From Aureibaculum luteum (GTDB taxonomy: Bacteria > Bacteroidota > Bacteroidia > Flavobacteriales > Flavobacteriaceae), in the NCBI RefSeq assembly GCF_003449015.1, contig NZ_QRGD01000002.1, forward strand, positions 660,355 to 724,354: DNA of 64,000 bases, in the 5' to 3' direction. The stretch's first letter is position 1. Every line of letters starts with the position of its first letter. Below are positions 56,304-64,000 of this stretch, piece by piece. The notes under the pieces were generated by a model. The model did not search any database. It was given only the letters and a program-made list of their open reading frames with translations, and was not told the DNA's origin. Both the position numbers and the translations under genes were made by a program.

Positions 56304-58763
56304 TTACTTAATAGCTGCAATCCCCTTTTTAACAATTGCGATAAGCTCCTCTTTATTAGAAGAATTTAACTGCTCTTTACCAACCTGTACTTGTTGTAAC
56401 ATTTGTTTTATAATAGCATCTGCACCATATTTTTTAAATTGTTCTGCTTTTGACACAAAATCATCAACCATAATTTGCGTAGCTTTTACATTGTCACTCG
56501 TAGCAATCCATTGAAATGCTTGACCATACAACGCTTGTACTTTAGGATCTGGATTAAAAAACAATCCTGCAATAATTTTATCAGCAATAAATGGCATTTC
56601 TTGAGTTAAGCGTTCGCTTACATAAACTTCTAACAAACCATTTACCATCCCTTTTTTATCTATGGGATTGGTAATACTAATCGCCTTGTCAATAGCTGTT
56701 CTTTTATCTATCTTATAAAGTGCACCAATAGCATTTGATTTCACAGAGTATGACTTACTTTCCATTGCATCTTTAAAAACATCAGCATATTTAGTATCGC
56801 TTAAACCACCAAGTATATTAATAGCTTTTGATCTTACTAATGTTTTATCATCAGACGTTGCTAATTTCTCAACCATCTTTAAAACACCTTTATCTTTACT
56901 AACATCTATTTTATCAAGAGCTAAAATTCTTAATCCGTAATACTTATCATTTAACGCTTTTGTCAATGTTTTATAGGACTCTTTATTATCCTGATCTGCC
57001 GCTAATATTTCAATAGCTTTTCTTCTATCCAAATAATTAGCATTTTTCATAGTGTATTGATAAATATAATAGTCAATAGATTTTTCATCTTTTATTTGAG
57101 CCAATAAAATTTTATCCGCATCAACATTTACCAATTGTGGTTTTGTTTTATACTTAAAGGTAAATTTCTCTTCTTTATTTTTAATCGTAACATTATAACG
57201 CTCTACGACATCATTCTCATAAACATCAATAGCTAAAGGAAAGTCAAAAAGCTTATCAGTAGTTTGTTTTATCAATACAGTTACTGAGTTACCTTCATCA
57301 TTATAAATATAACTCACATTTAATTTAGGATGTCCAGAATTGAAATACCATTGGTTAAAAAACGGATTCAAATCTTTTCCACTAACTTCTTCCAACGCTA
57401 AACGCAACTGATGAGCTTCACCCGTTTTATATTTATTCGTTGTTAAATACTCTTTTAACCCTGCAAAGAAAGCTCTATTACCTAAGTAATTCCTTAACAT
57501 ATGTAAAATACCACCACCTTTATTATATGATACTGCATCAAACATATCTTCTCTACTACTATAATGAAAACGGACTAAATTTTTAGATTCGTTACCGCCC
57601 ATATAATATCCTTGCAAATCATCGTAACGATGAGCATCTGCATAGTCTTTTCCATATTTATGTTCTTGCCATAAGTACTCGCTATAATTAGCAAATGATT
57701 CGTTAACAGATAAATTACTCCAACTCTCTGCTGTAACTAAATCGCCAAACCAATGGTGAAACAACTCATGAGCTATTGTATTTTCCCAAGTATTCTCATC
57801 AATAAGTTGACCCGAAGTTTGATTGGCATTTTCAGCATGAATTACTGCTGTTGTGTTTTCCATAGCTCCACTCACGTAATCTCTACAAACTATTTGAGCA
57901 TATTTTTGCCAAGGATATTTTACACCAGTCAATTCAGAAAAGAAAGTGATCATTTCTGGAGTATTACCAAAAATCTCTTTCGCATAGGGCTCATATTCTT
58001 TTTCTACATAATAATCTACAGCAATATCATTCCAAGTATCTTTTACAATACTAAATTCTCCTACGCCCATAAAAAACAAGTAAGGAGCATGCTTTTTATC
58101 AAAATTCCAATAATCAGTTCTTGTTCCGTCTCCATTATCAGTTTGACTCTCTAATAATCCGTTAGACAATGTAACATATTTTTTAGGCACAGTCATATAG
58201 ATTTCTTCTGAAGTCTTTTGATTAGGACTATCAATGGTAGGAAACCAACAACTACTAGATTCTGTTTCTCCTTGTGTCCATATCTGAGTTGGCTTGTCAG
58301 GGTCAGTTTCTAAAGGGTCAATAAAATACAATCCTTTAGCACTTGTAATAGCTGCACTCCCTTCTTGCGTTACTTCTTCTGGTCTTGCTGTATAAGTTAT
58401 ATGTAAAGTATATTCTTCATCTTTTACATAGATGTTTTCTAACTTTATAACCAACTTATTTCCATCATAGTCATATTTTAAAGACTTACCATCTCTAGAT
58501 ACTTTGTGAATCAACATCCCCTTTGCATCTAAGGTTACGCTTTGAACAGGATAAAAATGAGGTTTTAATGTAACCCACGCTTCACCAGCCATTTGACTTT
58601 TAGCAAAATCAAATGAAACTTTTAACTTGGTGTGCACTAAATCATTAATTTTCTCTCTTTCAGATTGATAGACCGGTTTTACCGAGATAGAATCTACTTT
58701 TTGAGCAAAAGAAAAATTAAAGATTGTAATTGTAATTAGAAAACTTAGAATTATTTTTTTCAT
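56304..58763 (-). CDS. M1 family aminopeptidase (exported)
   Basis: 819 residues; signal peptide ends at FSFAQK. The gluzincin core has the exopeptidase motif SGAMENTTA (about 301-309), zinc site TIAHELFHHWFGD (about 328-340) with the third ligand in VNESFANYSEYLW (about 354). The last 250 residues are HEAT-like helices. Cleaves N-terminal amino acids from peptides in the periplasm. Monocistronic. Confidence 0.92.
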   Translation of the reverse strand: MKKIILSFLITITIFNFSFAQKVDSISVKPVYQSEREKINDLVHTKLKVSFDFAKSQMAGEAWVTLKPHFYPVQSVTLDAKGMLIHKVSRDGKSLKYDYDGNKLVIKLENIYVKDEEYTLHITYTARPEEVTQEGSAAITSAKGLYFIDPLETDPDKPTQIWTQGETESSSCWFPTIDSPNQKTSEEIYMTVPKKYVTLSNGLLESQTDNGDGTRTDYWNFDKKHAPYLFFMGVGEFSIVKDTWNDIAVDYYVEKEYEPYAKEIFGNTPEMITFFSELTGVKYPWQKYAQIVCRDYVSGAMENTTAVIHAENANQTSGQLIDENTWENTIAHELFHHWFGDLVTAESWSNLSVNESFANYSEYLWQEHKYGKDYADAHRYDDLQGYYMGGNESKNLVRFHYSSREDMFDAVSYNKGGGILHMLRNYLGNRAFFAGLKEYLTTNKYKTGEAHQLRLALEEVSGKDLNPFFNQWYFNSGHPKLNVSYIYNDEGNSVTVLIKQTTDKLFDFPLAIDVYENDVVERYNVTIKNKEEKFTFKYKTKPQLVNVDADKILLAQIKDEKSIDYYIYQYTMKNANYLDRRKAIEILAADQDNKESYKTLTKALNDKYYGLRILALDKIDVSKDKGVLKMVEKLATSDDKTLVRSKAINILGGLSDTKYADVFKDAMESKSYSVKSNAIGALYKIDKRTAIDKAISITNPIDKKGMVNGLLEVYVSERLTQEMPFIADKIIAGLFFNPDPKVQALYGQAFQWIATSDNVKATQIMVDDFVSKAEQFKKYGADAIIKQMLQQVQVGKEQLNSSNKEELIAIVKKGIAAIK

Positions 58764-58946
58764 TGTTTATAGTATATTTAGGCCACAAAGATAAACTTTT
58801 ATAGAAATTATTCAATCGTTTTTTTTGGTGACAAGGCGAATACACTTGAGGTTTGGAAATAGACAACAAAAGTAACGACTTGGTTTTTGTTCATTTATTT
58901 GAATTGGCTGATGTATTTTTACAAAACAAAAAATAAAACATAAAAA

Positions 58947-58977
58947 AAACCTGAACGCAATTTGCGTTCAGGTTTTT
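58947..58977. terminator. Terminator hairpin between M1 peptidase and DUF4252 genes
   Basis: AAAACCTGAACGCAA / TTGCGTTCAGGTTTT, perfect arms, with A and T runs; ends the ECF sigma operon on the minus strand. Confidence 0.85.
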
Positions 58978-59035
58978 ACTTTTTTAGAACAACAAGCATA
59001 AGTACTTGTGTTATTTATCGTAATTCAAATTAGAA

Positions 59036-59581
59036 TTATTTTATGTTCTTTGCTAAATCTTTTAAGCCTTTAAAGCTATCTCCATCAATATTACCTATTT
59101 CATTCATCATCTTAAGAATTTTACCAGGTTCCATTTTATCACCCAATACTCTAACTAAAGCAAAACCTTGGGTTTTGTCGTTTCCATAAACAATTAATTC
59201 ATCGATAGTATTATCTTCTTCACTTCCTTCATATTTAATGACAACATCTCTACCTTTATCCTTAAAACGGATCAGTTCAACATATTTATCATCTTTAATA
59301 ATGGCTTTTACTTTTGCTTTTTCTAACGCATACTGAGCCTCATTCGCCTTGTTTTTCACAAAAGCAAGCACATTTAATTTTTTTATAGACGCTAATGTGC
59401 TCTGTGCATCTGCCGATGCATCATCTTTTAAACTTACCAAGCTTGCGGGTAAATCTAAAGAAATAAAGTTATCATCATCTTGATTGTCTATATAATACTT
59501 TTGCAAAGACGGGCTACTTCCACATGAAGTAAATAATAGCATTACAATTGAAATAGATAGTATTTTGGTTATAGTTTTCAT
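59036..59581 (-). CDS. DUF4252 domain lipoprotein
   Basis: 181 residues with lipobox LLFTSC (Cys about 20). DUF4252 features: FISLDLPASLVSL, LASIKKLNVLAFV, then YVELIRFKDKGRDVVIKYEG and a closing ALVRVLGDKMEPGKILKMM. Last gene of the operon headed by the ECF sigma factor; the family is periplasmic/outer-leaflet with unknown function, paralogous to the preceding gene. Confidence 0.85.
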   Translation of the reverse strand: MKTITKILSISIVMLLFTSCGSSPSLQKYYIDNQDDDNFISLDLPASLVSLKDDASADAQSTLASIKKLNVLAFVKNKANEAQYALEKAKVKAIIKDDKYVELIRFKDKGRDVVIKYEGSEEDNTIDELIVYGNDKTQGFALVRVLGDKMEPGKILKMMNEIGNIDGDSFKGLKDLAKNIK

Positions 59582-59652
59582 TGGTGTTTATGTTTGTGAT
59601 TATCAAATTACTTTTAAAAAGGAGTCCCCTTTTACGAAGACCTAAAAGAGGC

Positions 59653-60204
59653 TTAGTTTTTCTTTTTTACATCTTTTAAATGCTCACCTCCTTGAATATT
59701 CATTTGCTCTGTAAGCTTAGAGATTTTATTCAAATCAATATCACCAGTTATAGAAACAATTACGGCTTTTGCATCACGGTCTGCACCACCCATGTTAGTA
59801 CTTATACCATCAATAAACATAAAAAGTTCTTTTACATGATCTGCATCTTTACCCTCTCTTATATAAATTTTAACATTTCCCTCTTTATCCTTAACACTCA
59901 TTAGTTCAGATAACTTAGAAGACTTTAAGTAACTAGCTACTTTAGCTTTCATTTCTGCGGCAATTGAAACATTTTCGGTAGCCAACACTCTTAAACTATT
60001 AAGACCACTTACAAGGCTAATATACTCTTTTGCATCATCTGTTTCTCCAGCTACTTTACCCATTAGCTCAAACATTTTTTTATTTACCGTTACTACAGAT
60101 ACATCATCCATATCAGCAAAATTATCAAATGTTGATTGAGCAAAAGTTGCTAAAGGTGCTATTACTAAAGCCAGGGCAATTATTAAATTTTTTGTTTTAC
60201 TCAT
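59653..60204 (-). CDS. DUF4252 domain exported protein
   Basis: 183 residues from the ATG at 60204 (MSKTKNLIIAL), which opens directly with a signal peptide ending at ATFAQS; an ATG at 60282 would add 26 asparagine-rich residues and is unlikely. DUF4252 core: VVTVNKKMFELMGKVAGE, LVSGLNSLRVLATEN, LMSVKDKEGNVKIYIREGKD and AVIVSITGDIDLNKI. Paralogue of the lipoprotein downstream; target of the neighbouring sigma/anti-sigma pair. Confidence 0.85.
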   Translation of the reverse strand: MSKTKNLIIALALVIAPLATFAQSTFDNFADMDDVSVVTVNKKMFELMGKVAGETDDAKEYISLVSGLNSLRVLATENVSIAAEMKAKVASYLKSSKLSELMSVKDKEGNVKIYIREGKDADHVKELFMFIDGISTNMGGADRDAKAVIVSITGDIDLNKISKLTEQMNIQGGEHLKDVKKKN

Positions 60205-60294
60205 TATATTTCTATTATTGTTTTTGAGATCGTTATTTTTCATTGAAAAGTTCATTTCTTTATTATTATATAGTATGTTCATAATTTCTATTTT

Positions 60295-60732
60295 TTAGTT
60301 GTTTTTAAATACTTTATTCTGTGTTTTTTGAAACTCTTGTAATCCAGCAATAGCAACACTTTCTCCTTTATTTAGATTTTGAGAAATCAATTGGAATGCT
60401 TTCTGAGTTTCTTGATAAGCCAGTTGGGCTTCTATACGCTCTTGATCTGATAAACTACCAGGTTTATTAATCGTATAAATACTAACTAATAAGATTGCTG
60501 CAGCGGCTACTGAGGCCCATTTCCAATACGGCTTTTTAGTTTTTAAAGGAATGGTCTTCGTAAAACGTTCTGCTTTACTCTCATTAAAATAACCGAACAT
60601 TGCTTTATATTCTAGTAAATGTACCGGTGTATTATCTTGTTGAAAATAGGCTGCCAATACCTGCTCTTCTTGCAAAGAAGTTTCAGCATTTTCATATTTT
60701 TCAATTAGTTGTTCTATGTTAGCTAATTCCAT
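60295..60732 (-). CDS. Membrane protein in anti-sigma position
   Basis: 145 residues: cytoplasmic N terminus of about 70 residues, one transmembrane helix (KPYWKWASVAAAAILLVSIYTI, about 68-89) and a short outer tail rich in Gln and Lys. Its start overlaps the ECF sigma gene end by 14 bp. The layout is that of a small anti-sigma factor, although no zinc-binding or FecR motif is seen. Confidence 0.65.
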   Translation of the reverse strand: MELANIEQLIEKYENAETSLQEEQVLAAYFQQDNTPVHLLEYKAMFGYFNESKAERFTKTIPLKTKKPYWKWASVAAAAILLVSIYTINKPGSLSDQERIEAQLAYQETQKAFQLISQNLNKGESVAIAGLQEFQKTQNKVFKNN

Positions 60733-61246
60733 AGTTATGTTGTTTTATCAATTGTTGTCTTATTGTTTTTCTTGCTCTCGACAATGCTACACGCACCGCT
60801 GTTGGCTGTAAGTCAAGAATCTTGCCGATTTCTTCAAATTCAAAATTCTCAATATCTCTTAATTGTATTATTAATTTCTGTTTTTCTGGTAATTTCTCAA
60901 TCAATTCATGTACTTTACTTACACTATCTTTTACCTCAATATCTCTTTCCAATGAGATATTATTATCCTTATAATTACTATGTACTAATTTTAAATTATT
61001 TGAGCGTTTTGCTTTTAATTGATCTAAACAATAATTTTTTGTCATGGTCATTGCAAAAGCTTCAACACTACTATAATTTTTCAGCTTACTTTTATTCTTC
61101 CATAATTTTAAGAATAACTCTTGCGTTGCATCCTCAGCCTCATCAATAGAGACTAACAACCTTTTAGCTAATCTAAAAACTTTGTCTTTTAACGGTAAAA
61201 CTGTATTTAAAAATTCAGTTTGTTGCATTTTGGTTTGGTTTGGCAC
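60719..61246 (-). CDS. ECF RNA polymerase sigma factor
   Basis: 175 residues. Region 2 VFRLAKRLLVSIDEAEDATQELFLKLWKN (about 23-51) and region 4 LPEKQKLIIQLRDIENFEFEEIG followed by the HTH LQPTAVRVALSRARKTI (about 118-162). Heads a four-gene operon with a membrane anti-sigma-like protein and two DUF4252 proteins. Two ECF-type promoters GTAAC-N16-CGTC lie upstream, so it probably activates itself. Confidence 0.9.
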   Translation of the reverse strand: MPNQTKMQQTEFLNTVLPLKDKVFRLAKRLLVSIDEAEDATQELFLKLWKNKSKLKNYSSVEAFAMTMTKNYCLDQLKAKRSNNLKLVHSNYKDNNISLERDIEVKDSVSKVHELIEKLPEKQKLIIQLRDIENFEFEEIGKILDLQPTAVRVALSRARKTIRQQLIKQHNYGIS

Positions 61247-61302
61247 TAATTACACAAATTAACACGAATTTTTCTGTTTCATCGTCCCATCTCTATTTTA
61301 AA

Positions 61303-61327
61303 GACGATTAAGTGCTCATTTTGTTAC
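61303..61327 (-). promoter_or_regulatory. ECF-type promoter, proximal copy
   Basis: On the minus strand GTAAC (61323-61327), 16 bases, CGTC (61303-61306), directed at the sigma gene 57 bp downstream. ECF promoters typically pair an AAC-containing -35 with a CGTC/CGTA -10. Confidence 0.55.
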
Positions 61328-61428
61328 TAATGTTTTTTTTGGTTTGATTATTGTTAGACTTAAATTCAATGATTAGAAATTGTTTAAATCTAAAATCTAA
61401 TGTTTCAAATCTGTTGTCTATAATTTAA

Positions 61429-61453
61429 GACGAACAAGTGATCTTTTTGTTAC
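61429..61453 (-). promoter_or_regulatory. ECF-type promoter, distal copy
   Basis: Minus strand GTAAC (61449-61453), 16 bases, CGTC (61429-61432), 126 bp above the proximal copy. The flanks AAGTG and TTTTTGTTAC are shared with it. Confidence 0.55.
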
Positions 61454-61512
61454 ATAGCATTAAACTATTGTAATTATTTTCCTTAATTTGCGACAAATTT
61501 TAAAAAAAATAT

Positions 61513-63000
61513 ATGAAGAAATTGGTATTAACCACCGTTACTCTCCTTACCTTATTATTTATCAGTTGCGATAAAAACAAAGATGAACCTCAAGAACCAA
61601 TAGTTGAATTAAACAATGAAATTAACGACTTTGTTTGGCAAGGGTTAAATACATATTATTATTGGCAAGAAGATGTACCTAATTTAGCAGATACAAAAAA
61701 TGATGAATTGAGCGATTACAACACCTATTTAAATAGCTATAGTGATCCTGAAGAATTATTTGAATCCTTACTGTTTCAAAAAGGTGTATCTGACAGATTT
61801 TCATGGTTTATTGATGATTATAGAGCTTCAGATGATGCTCGTAGAGGGGTTAACGATGCTTTTGGATTTGAATTTTCTTTAGCTAGATTGAATGATGATA
61901 GTGATGATGTTATAGGTTACATAACCTATATTGTTCCCAATACCCCTGCATCTGAAGCGGGATTAAAAAGAGGTGACGTTTTTAATGTTTTTAATGATAT
62001 TACATTAAATATAAATAATTATTCAGTTGTCAATAAATATTATAGCGATAATAATATTTCGATGAAGTTTGCCACATTAGAGATTAACAACTCAGAGGCT
62101 TCTGTTGTTTCGAATGGAAAAGAAGCTAGTTTAACATTGCGAGAGGTTGTAGAAAACCCTATTCATTACTCAAGTACTTTTGATATTGATGGAAAAAAAG
62201 TGGGGTATTTAGTTTATAATGGCTTTAAATACACGTTCCATGGCGAGATGAATGATGTTTTTGGAGAATTTAAATCACAAAACATTCAAGAATTAGTTTT
62301 AGACTTAAGATATAATGGAGGTGGTTCTGTATTAACATGTGCTTATTTATCAAGTATGATTTATGGAGATGCTTCGACTAGTGATATTTTTGCCAAGTTA
62401 ATTAATAATAGTAAAAATTCTGAAGATGACTCTTATTATCCATTTTTTAATACCGCTAGAATTTATGATATAGAAGGTAATAGTACTGGAGATGTAGCTA
62501 TAAACCGTTTGTCAACAATTAATAAACTATATGTAATCGTATCAGATGATACCGCCTCAGCAAGCGAAATGGTAATTAATGGGTTGAGAGCCTATATGGG
62601 AGATGCTAATGTTGTTTTAATAGGCACAACCACCTATGGAAAGAATGTAGGGTCATTTACAATTTATGATTCATTTGATTTTGGCACTTCTGGAATTAAC
62701 TTAGCTCATACAAACGCAATGCAACCTATAACATTTAAAATATTTAATAAATTAGACCAAAGTGATTACACAGCAGGATTTGAACCTGACATTCCGCAAG
62801 TTGAATACATTTCTGACATGAAACCATTTGGTGATGTTGATGAACCTTTATTAAAATTAGCTTTAGATGATATATCTGGCACAGTAAGTAGAAATCAGAA
62901 TACAAAGGGATTTGAATTAAAAAGTAAAAAAGTATTTAATTCTGCTGACAAAAGACAATTTTCTAAGGAAATGTATATCTTACCCCAAGAATTAAAATAA
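61513..63000 (+). CDS. S41 family C-terminal processing-type peptidase (lipoprotein)
   Basis: 495 residues with lipobox LLFISC (Cys about 19). N-terminal helical domain (DFVWQGLNTYYYWQEDVP), PDZ domain at about 135-215 (IVPNTPASEAGLKRGDVF), then the S41 core with LVLDLRYNGGGSV, the nucleophile in SDDTASASEMVINGL (Ser about 353) and the base Lys in TTYGKNVGS (about 377). Envelope serine protease; substrate unknown. Confidence 0.9.
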   Translation: MKKLVLTTVTLLTLLFISCDKNKDEPQEPIVELNNEINDFVWQGLNTYYYWQEDVPNLADTKNDELSDYNTYLNSYSDPEELFESLLFQKGVSDRFSWFIDDYRASDDARRGVNDAFGFEFSLARLNDDSDDVIGYITYIVPNTPASEAGLKRGDVFNVFNDITLNINNYSVVNKYYSDNNISMKFATLEINNSEASVVSNGKEASLTLREVVENPIHYSSTFDIDGKKVGYLVYNGFKYTFHGEMNDVFGEFKSQNIQELVLDLRYNGGGSVLTCAYLSSMIYGDASTSDIFAKLINNSKNSEDDSYYPFFNTARIYDIEGNSTGDVAINRLSTINKLYVIVSDDTASASEMVINGLRAYMGDANVVLIGTTTYGKNVGSFTIYDSFDFGTSGINLAHTNAMQPITFKIFNKLDQSDYTAGFEPDIPQVEYISDMKPFGDVDEPLLKLALDDISGTVSRNQNTKGFELKSKKVFNSADKRQFSKEMYILPQELK

Positions 63001-63015
63001 TAAATTACAATTATA

Positions 63016-63051
63016 AAAAGCTCATTTTACAAATTGTAAAATGAGCTTTTT
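63016..63051 (+). terminator. Terminator after the S41 peptidase gene
   Basis: Hairpin AAAAGCTCATTTTACAA / TTGTAAAATGAGCTTTT, perfect arms. Confidence 0.85.
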
Positions 63052-63063
63052 AAGTTTTAGACT

Positions 63064-63432
63064 ATGCGAATAGATAAATATTTATGGACAACCCGGTATT
63101 ATAAGACCCGTAGTAAAGCTACAGATGCTTGTAAAAAAGGGCATATAAAAATAAACGCATCTAACTGCAAACCTTCAAAAGAGGTTTATATAGGCGAGAA
63201 AATTTTAGTCCGCAAGAATCAAATCAATTATGAATTAGAGGTGTTAGACTTACCTCCTAACCGCGTTGGTGCCAAACTTGTAGATCTTTATCGTAAAGAC
63301 ACGACACCTAAAGAAGCTTTTGAAAATTCAGAAGTATTAAAGTATTCCAAAGATTATTATAGAAAAAAAGGAACTGGTAGACCTACTAAAAAAGACAGAA
63401 GAGATATTAACGATTACACAGAAGAAGAATAA
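63064..63432 (+). CDS. RNA-binding S4 domain protein (Hsp15-like)
   Basis: 122 residues. S4 domain at 1-65: MRIDKYLWTTRYYKTRSKAT, ACKKGHIKINASNCKPSKEV and IGEKILVRK, as in Hsp15, which rescues stalled 50S subunits. The C-terminal 50 residues are basic (RKKGTGRPTKKDRRD). Separate from the S41 gene by a terminator. Confidence 0.88.
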   Translation: MRIDKYLWTTRYYKTRSKATDACKKGHIKINASNCKPSKEVYIGEKILVRKNQINYELEVLDLPPNRVGAKLVDLYRKDTTPKEAFENSEVLKYSKDYYRKKGTGRPTKKDRRDINDYTEEE

Positions 63433-63575
63433 TTGAAATGTTTTTTATTCTAAATTTCTAACATAAAATAATGATAGACAAAGCATTGAATTGTTTTAAA
63501 AAGAAAAAACACCGTATTTCTCTTTTTTTTTATAATTTCTCTCCTTATTTTTAGTTTTAAATTATCAAATTTTAT

Positions 63576-63583
63576 TACATTTG
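63576..63583 (+). promoter_or_regulatory. Promoter -7 box of tRNA-Ser (TACATTTG)
   Basis: Exact TAnnTTTG match 40 bases before the mature tRNA 5' end. Confidence 0.55.
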
Positions 63584-63622
63584 CACTCGCATTAAAAAAT
63601 TAATGCTGTTCATTAAAATTTT

Positions 63623-63709
63623 GGAGAGGTGCCGGAGTGGTCGATCGGGGCTCCCTGCTAAGGAGTTGTACTCGTAAGGGTACCGGGGGTTCGAATCCCT
63701 TCCTCTCCG
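63623..63709 (+). tRNA. tRNA-Ser(GCT)
   Basis: 87 bases. Acceptor GGAGAGG / CCTCTCC, D arm GCCGGAGTGG, anticodon loop CTGCTAA with anticodon GCT, long variable arm as in class II tRNAs, and T arm GGGGGTTCGAATCCCTT. Decodes AGC/AGT serine codons. CCA is not encoded. Confidence 0.95.
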
Positions 63710-63926
63710 CAATCAAATAAAGCTGCGTGTAAAATTTTAGCAGAACAAAGTTGTCAAGCTCGCTTGTAAAACTTTGAGAGGATAAAATTTTAAAAAGTGC
63801 CATGGCACTTTTGCAGATTTATTTGCAGTATGTGATAAAAGGGAACAACATTGTTAATCCCAACCACAACCAACAAAGCATCAATTGATGTTTGAAATAT
63901 TGTTTTACAGTGATAACTGTTTTTTT

Positions 63927-64000
63927 CGGGGTGTAGCGTAGCCCGGTTATCGCGCCGCGTTTGGGACGCGGAGGTCGCAGGTTCGAATCCTGCCACCCCG
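63927..64000 (+). tRNA. tRNA-Pro(TGG), cut by the window end
   Basis: Acceptor CGGGGTG / CACCCCG, D arm TAGCGTAGCCCGGTTATCGC, anticodon loop TTTGGGA with anticodon TGG, T arm GCAGGTTCGAATCCTGC. The window stops at the last acceptor base, so the discriminator base lies outside. Confidence 0.93.

Noticed and set aside
63600..63996. Minus-strand open frames reading RKGFEPPVPLRVQ and MAGFEPATSAS
   Set aside because: These are the well-known false proteins produced by reading tRNA genes backwards; they lie over tRNA-Ser and tRNA-Pro.

Overview
The window is about one third G+C and looks like a chromosome segment of a marine Flavobacteriaceae (Bacteroidota). The evidence is the mix of families (DUF4252 pair behind an ECF sigma factor, DUF4382 lipoprotein, DUF2911, FUSC transporter, E1 alpha/beta fusion, a type IX secretion sorting domain), promoter boxes of the Bacteroidota type TAnnTTTG, and the near absence of Shine-Dalgarno sequences. 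Genus was not determined.

Layout. 0.4-8.3 kb: oxidoreductase, ATP-grasp enzyme, FUSC transporter, outer-membrane barrel, DUF2911 protein, luciferase-like monooxygenase. 8.5-20.6 kb: accessory stretch with a MORN-like repeat protein flanked by a decayed copy of the neighbouring gene end, lipoproteins, a sulfatase beside an SGNH hydrolase broken by a nonsense codon, a serine hydrolase, and a run of small independent genes (DUF4386, methyltransferase, Crp/Fnr, DinB, three tiny membrane proteins). 20.7-27.8 kb: exported M28 and S9 peptidases, a lipoprotein and a large exported protein. 28.3-40.2 kb: defence-type island bounded by two copies of a long imperfect palindrome. Module 1 is a tight four-gene operon: Dcm-like cytosine methyltransferase, DUF262 protein with an extra N-terminal part, DUF3696 ATPase and a 304-residue partner. 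Module 2 has a large RloC-like ATPase with a CxxC motif, a divergent lipoprotein and three small genes. Both modules end in a copy of the same small gene family (one decayed) followed by the same 16-bp sequence and roughly 270-bp intergenic element.

40.2-46.5 kb: methyltransferase, DUF4382 lipoprotein, a repeat field with 169-bp period that encloses a GIY-YIG nuclease gene, an exported vanadium-haloperoxidase-like enzyme, and the wreck of a fucokinase/GDP-fucose pyrophosphorylase gene. 46.6-64 kb: mostly housekeeping-type genes: Bcr/CflA efflux, an EF-G paralogue without the catalytic histidine, Dabb and ThuA proteins, branched-chain 2-oxoacid dehydrogenase E1 fusion, Lrp regulator, M14 carboxypeptidase divergent from an HTH regulator with four palindromic sites between them, M1 aminopeptidase, ECF sigma operon with two tandem ECF-type promoters, S41 peptidase, S4 RNA-binding protein, tRNA-Ser(GCT) and tRNA-Pro(TGG).

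The strongest candidate for an undescribed system is module 1, which couples a C5-methyltransferase to a DUF262/DUF3696 pair by overlapping and abutting genes. The second is the association of a GIY-YIG nuclease with the surrounding repeat family.
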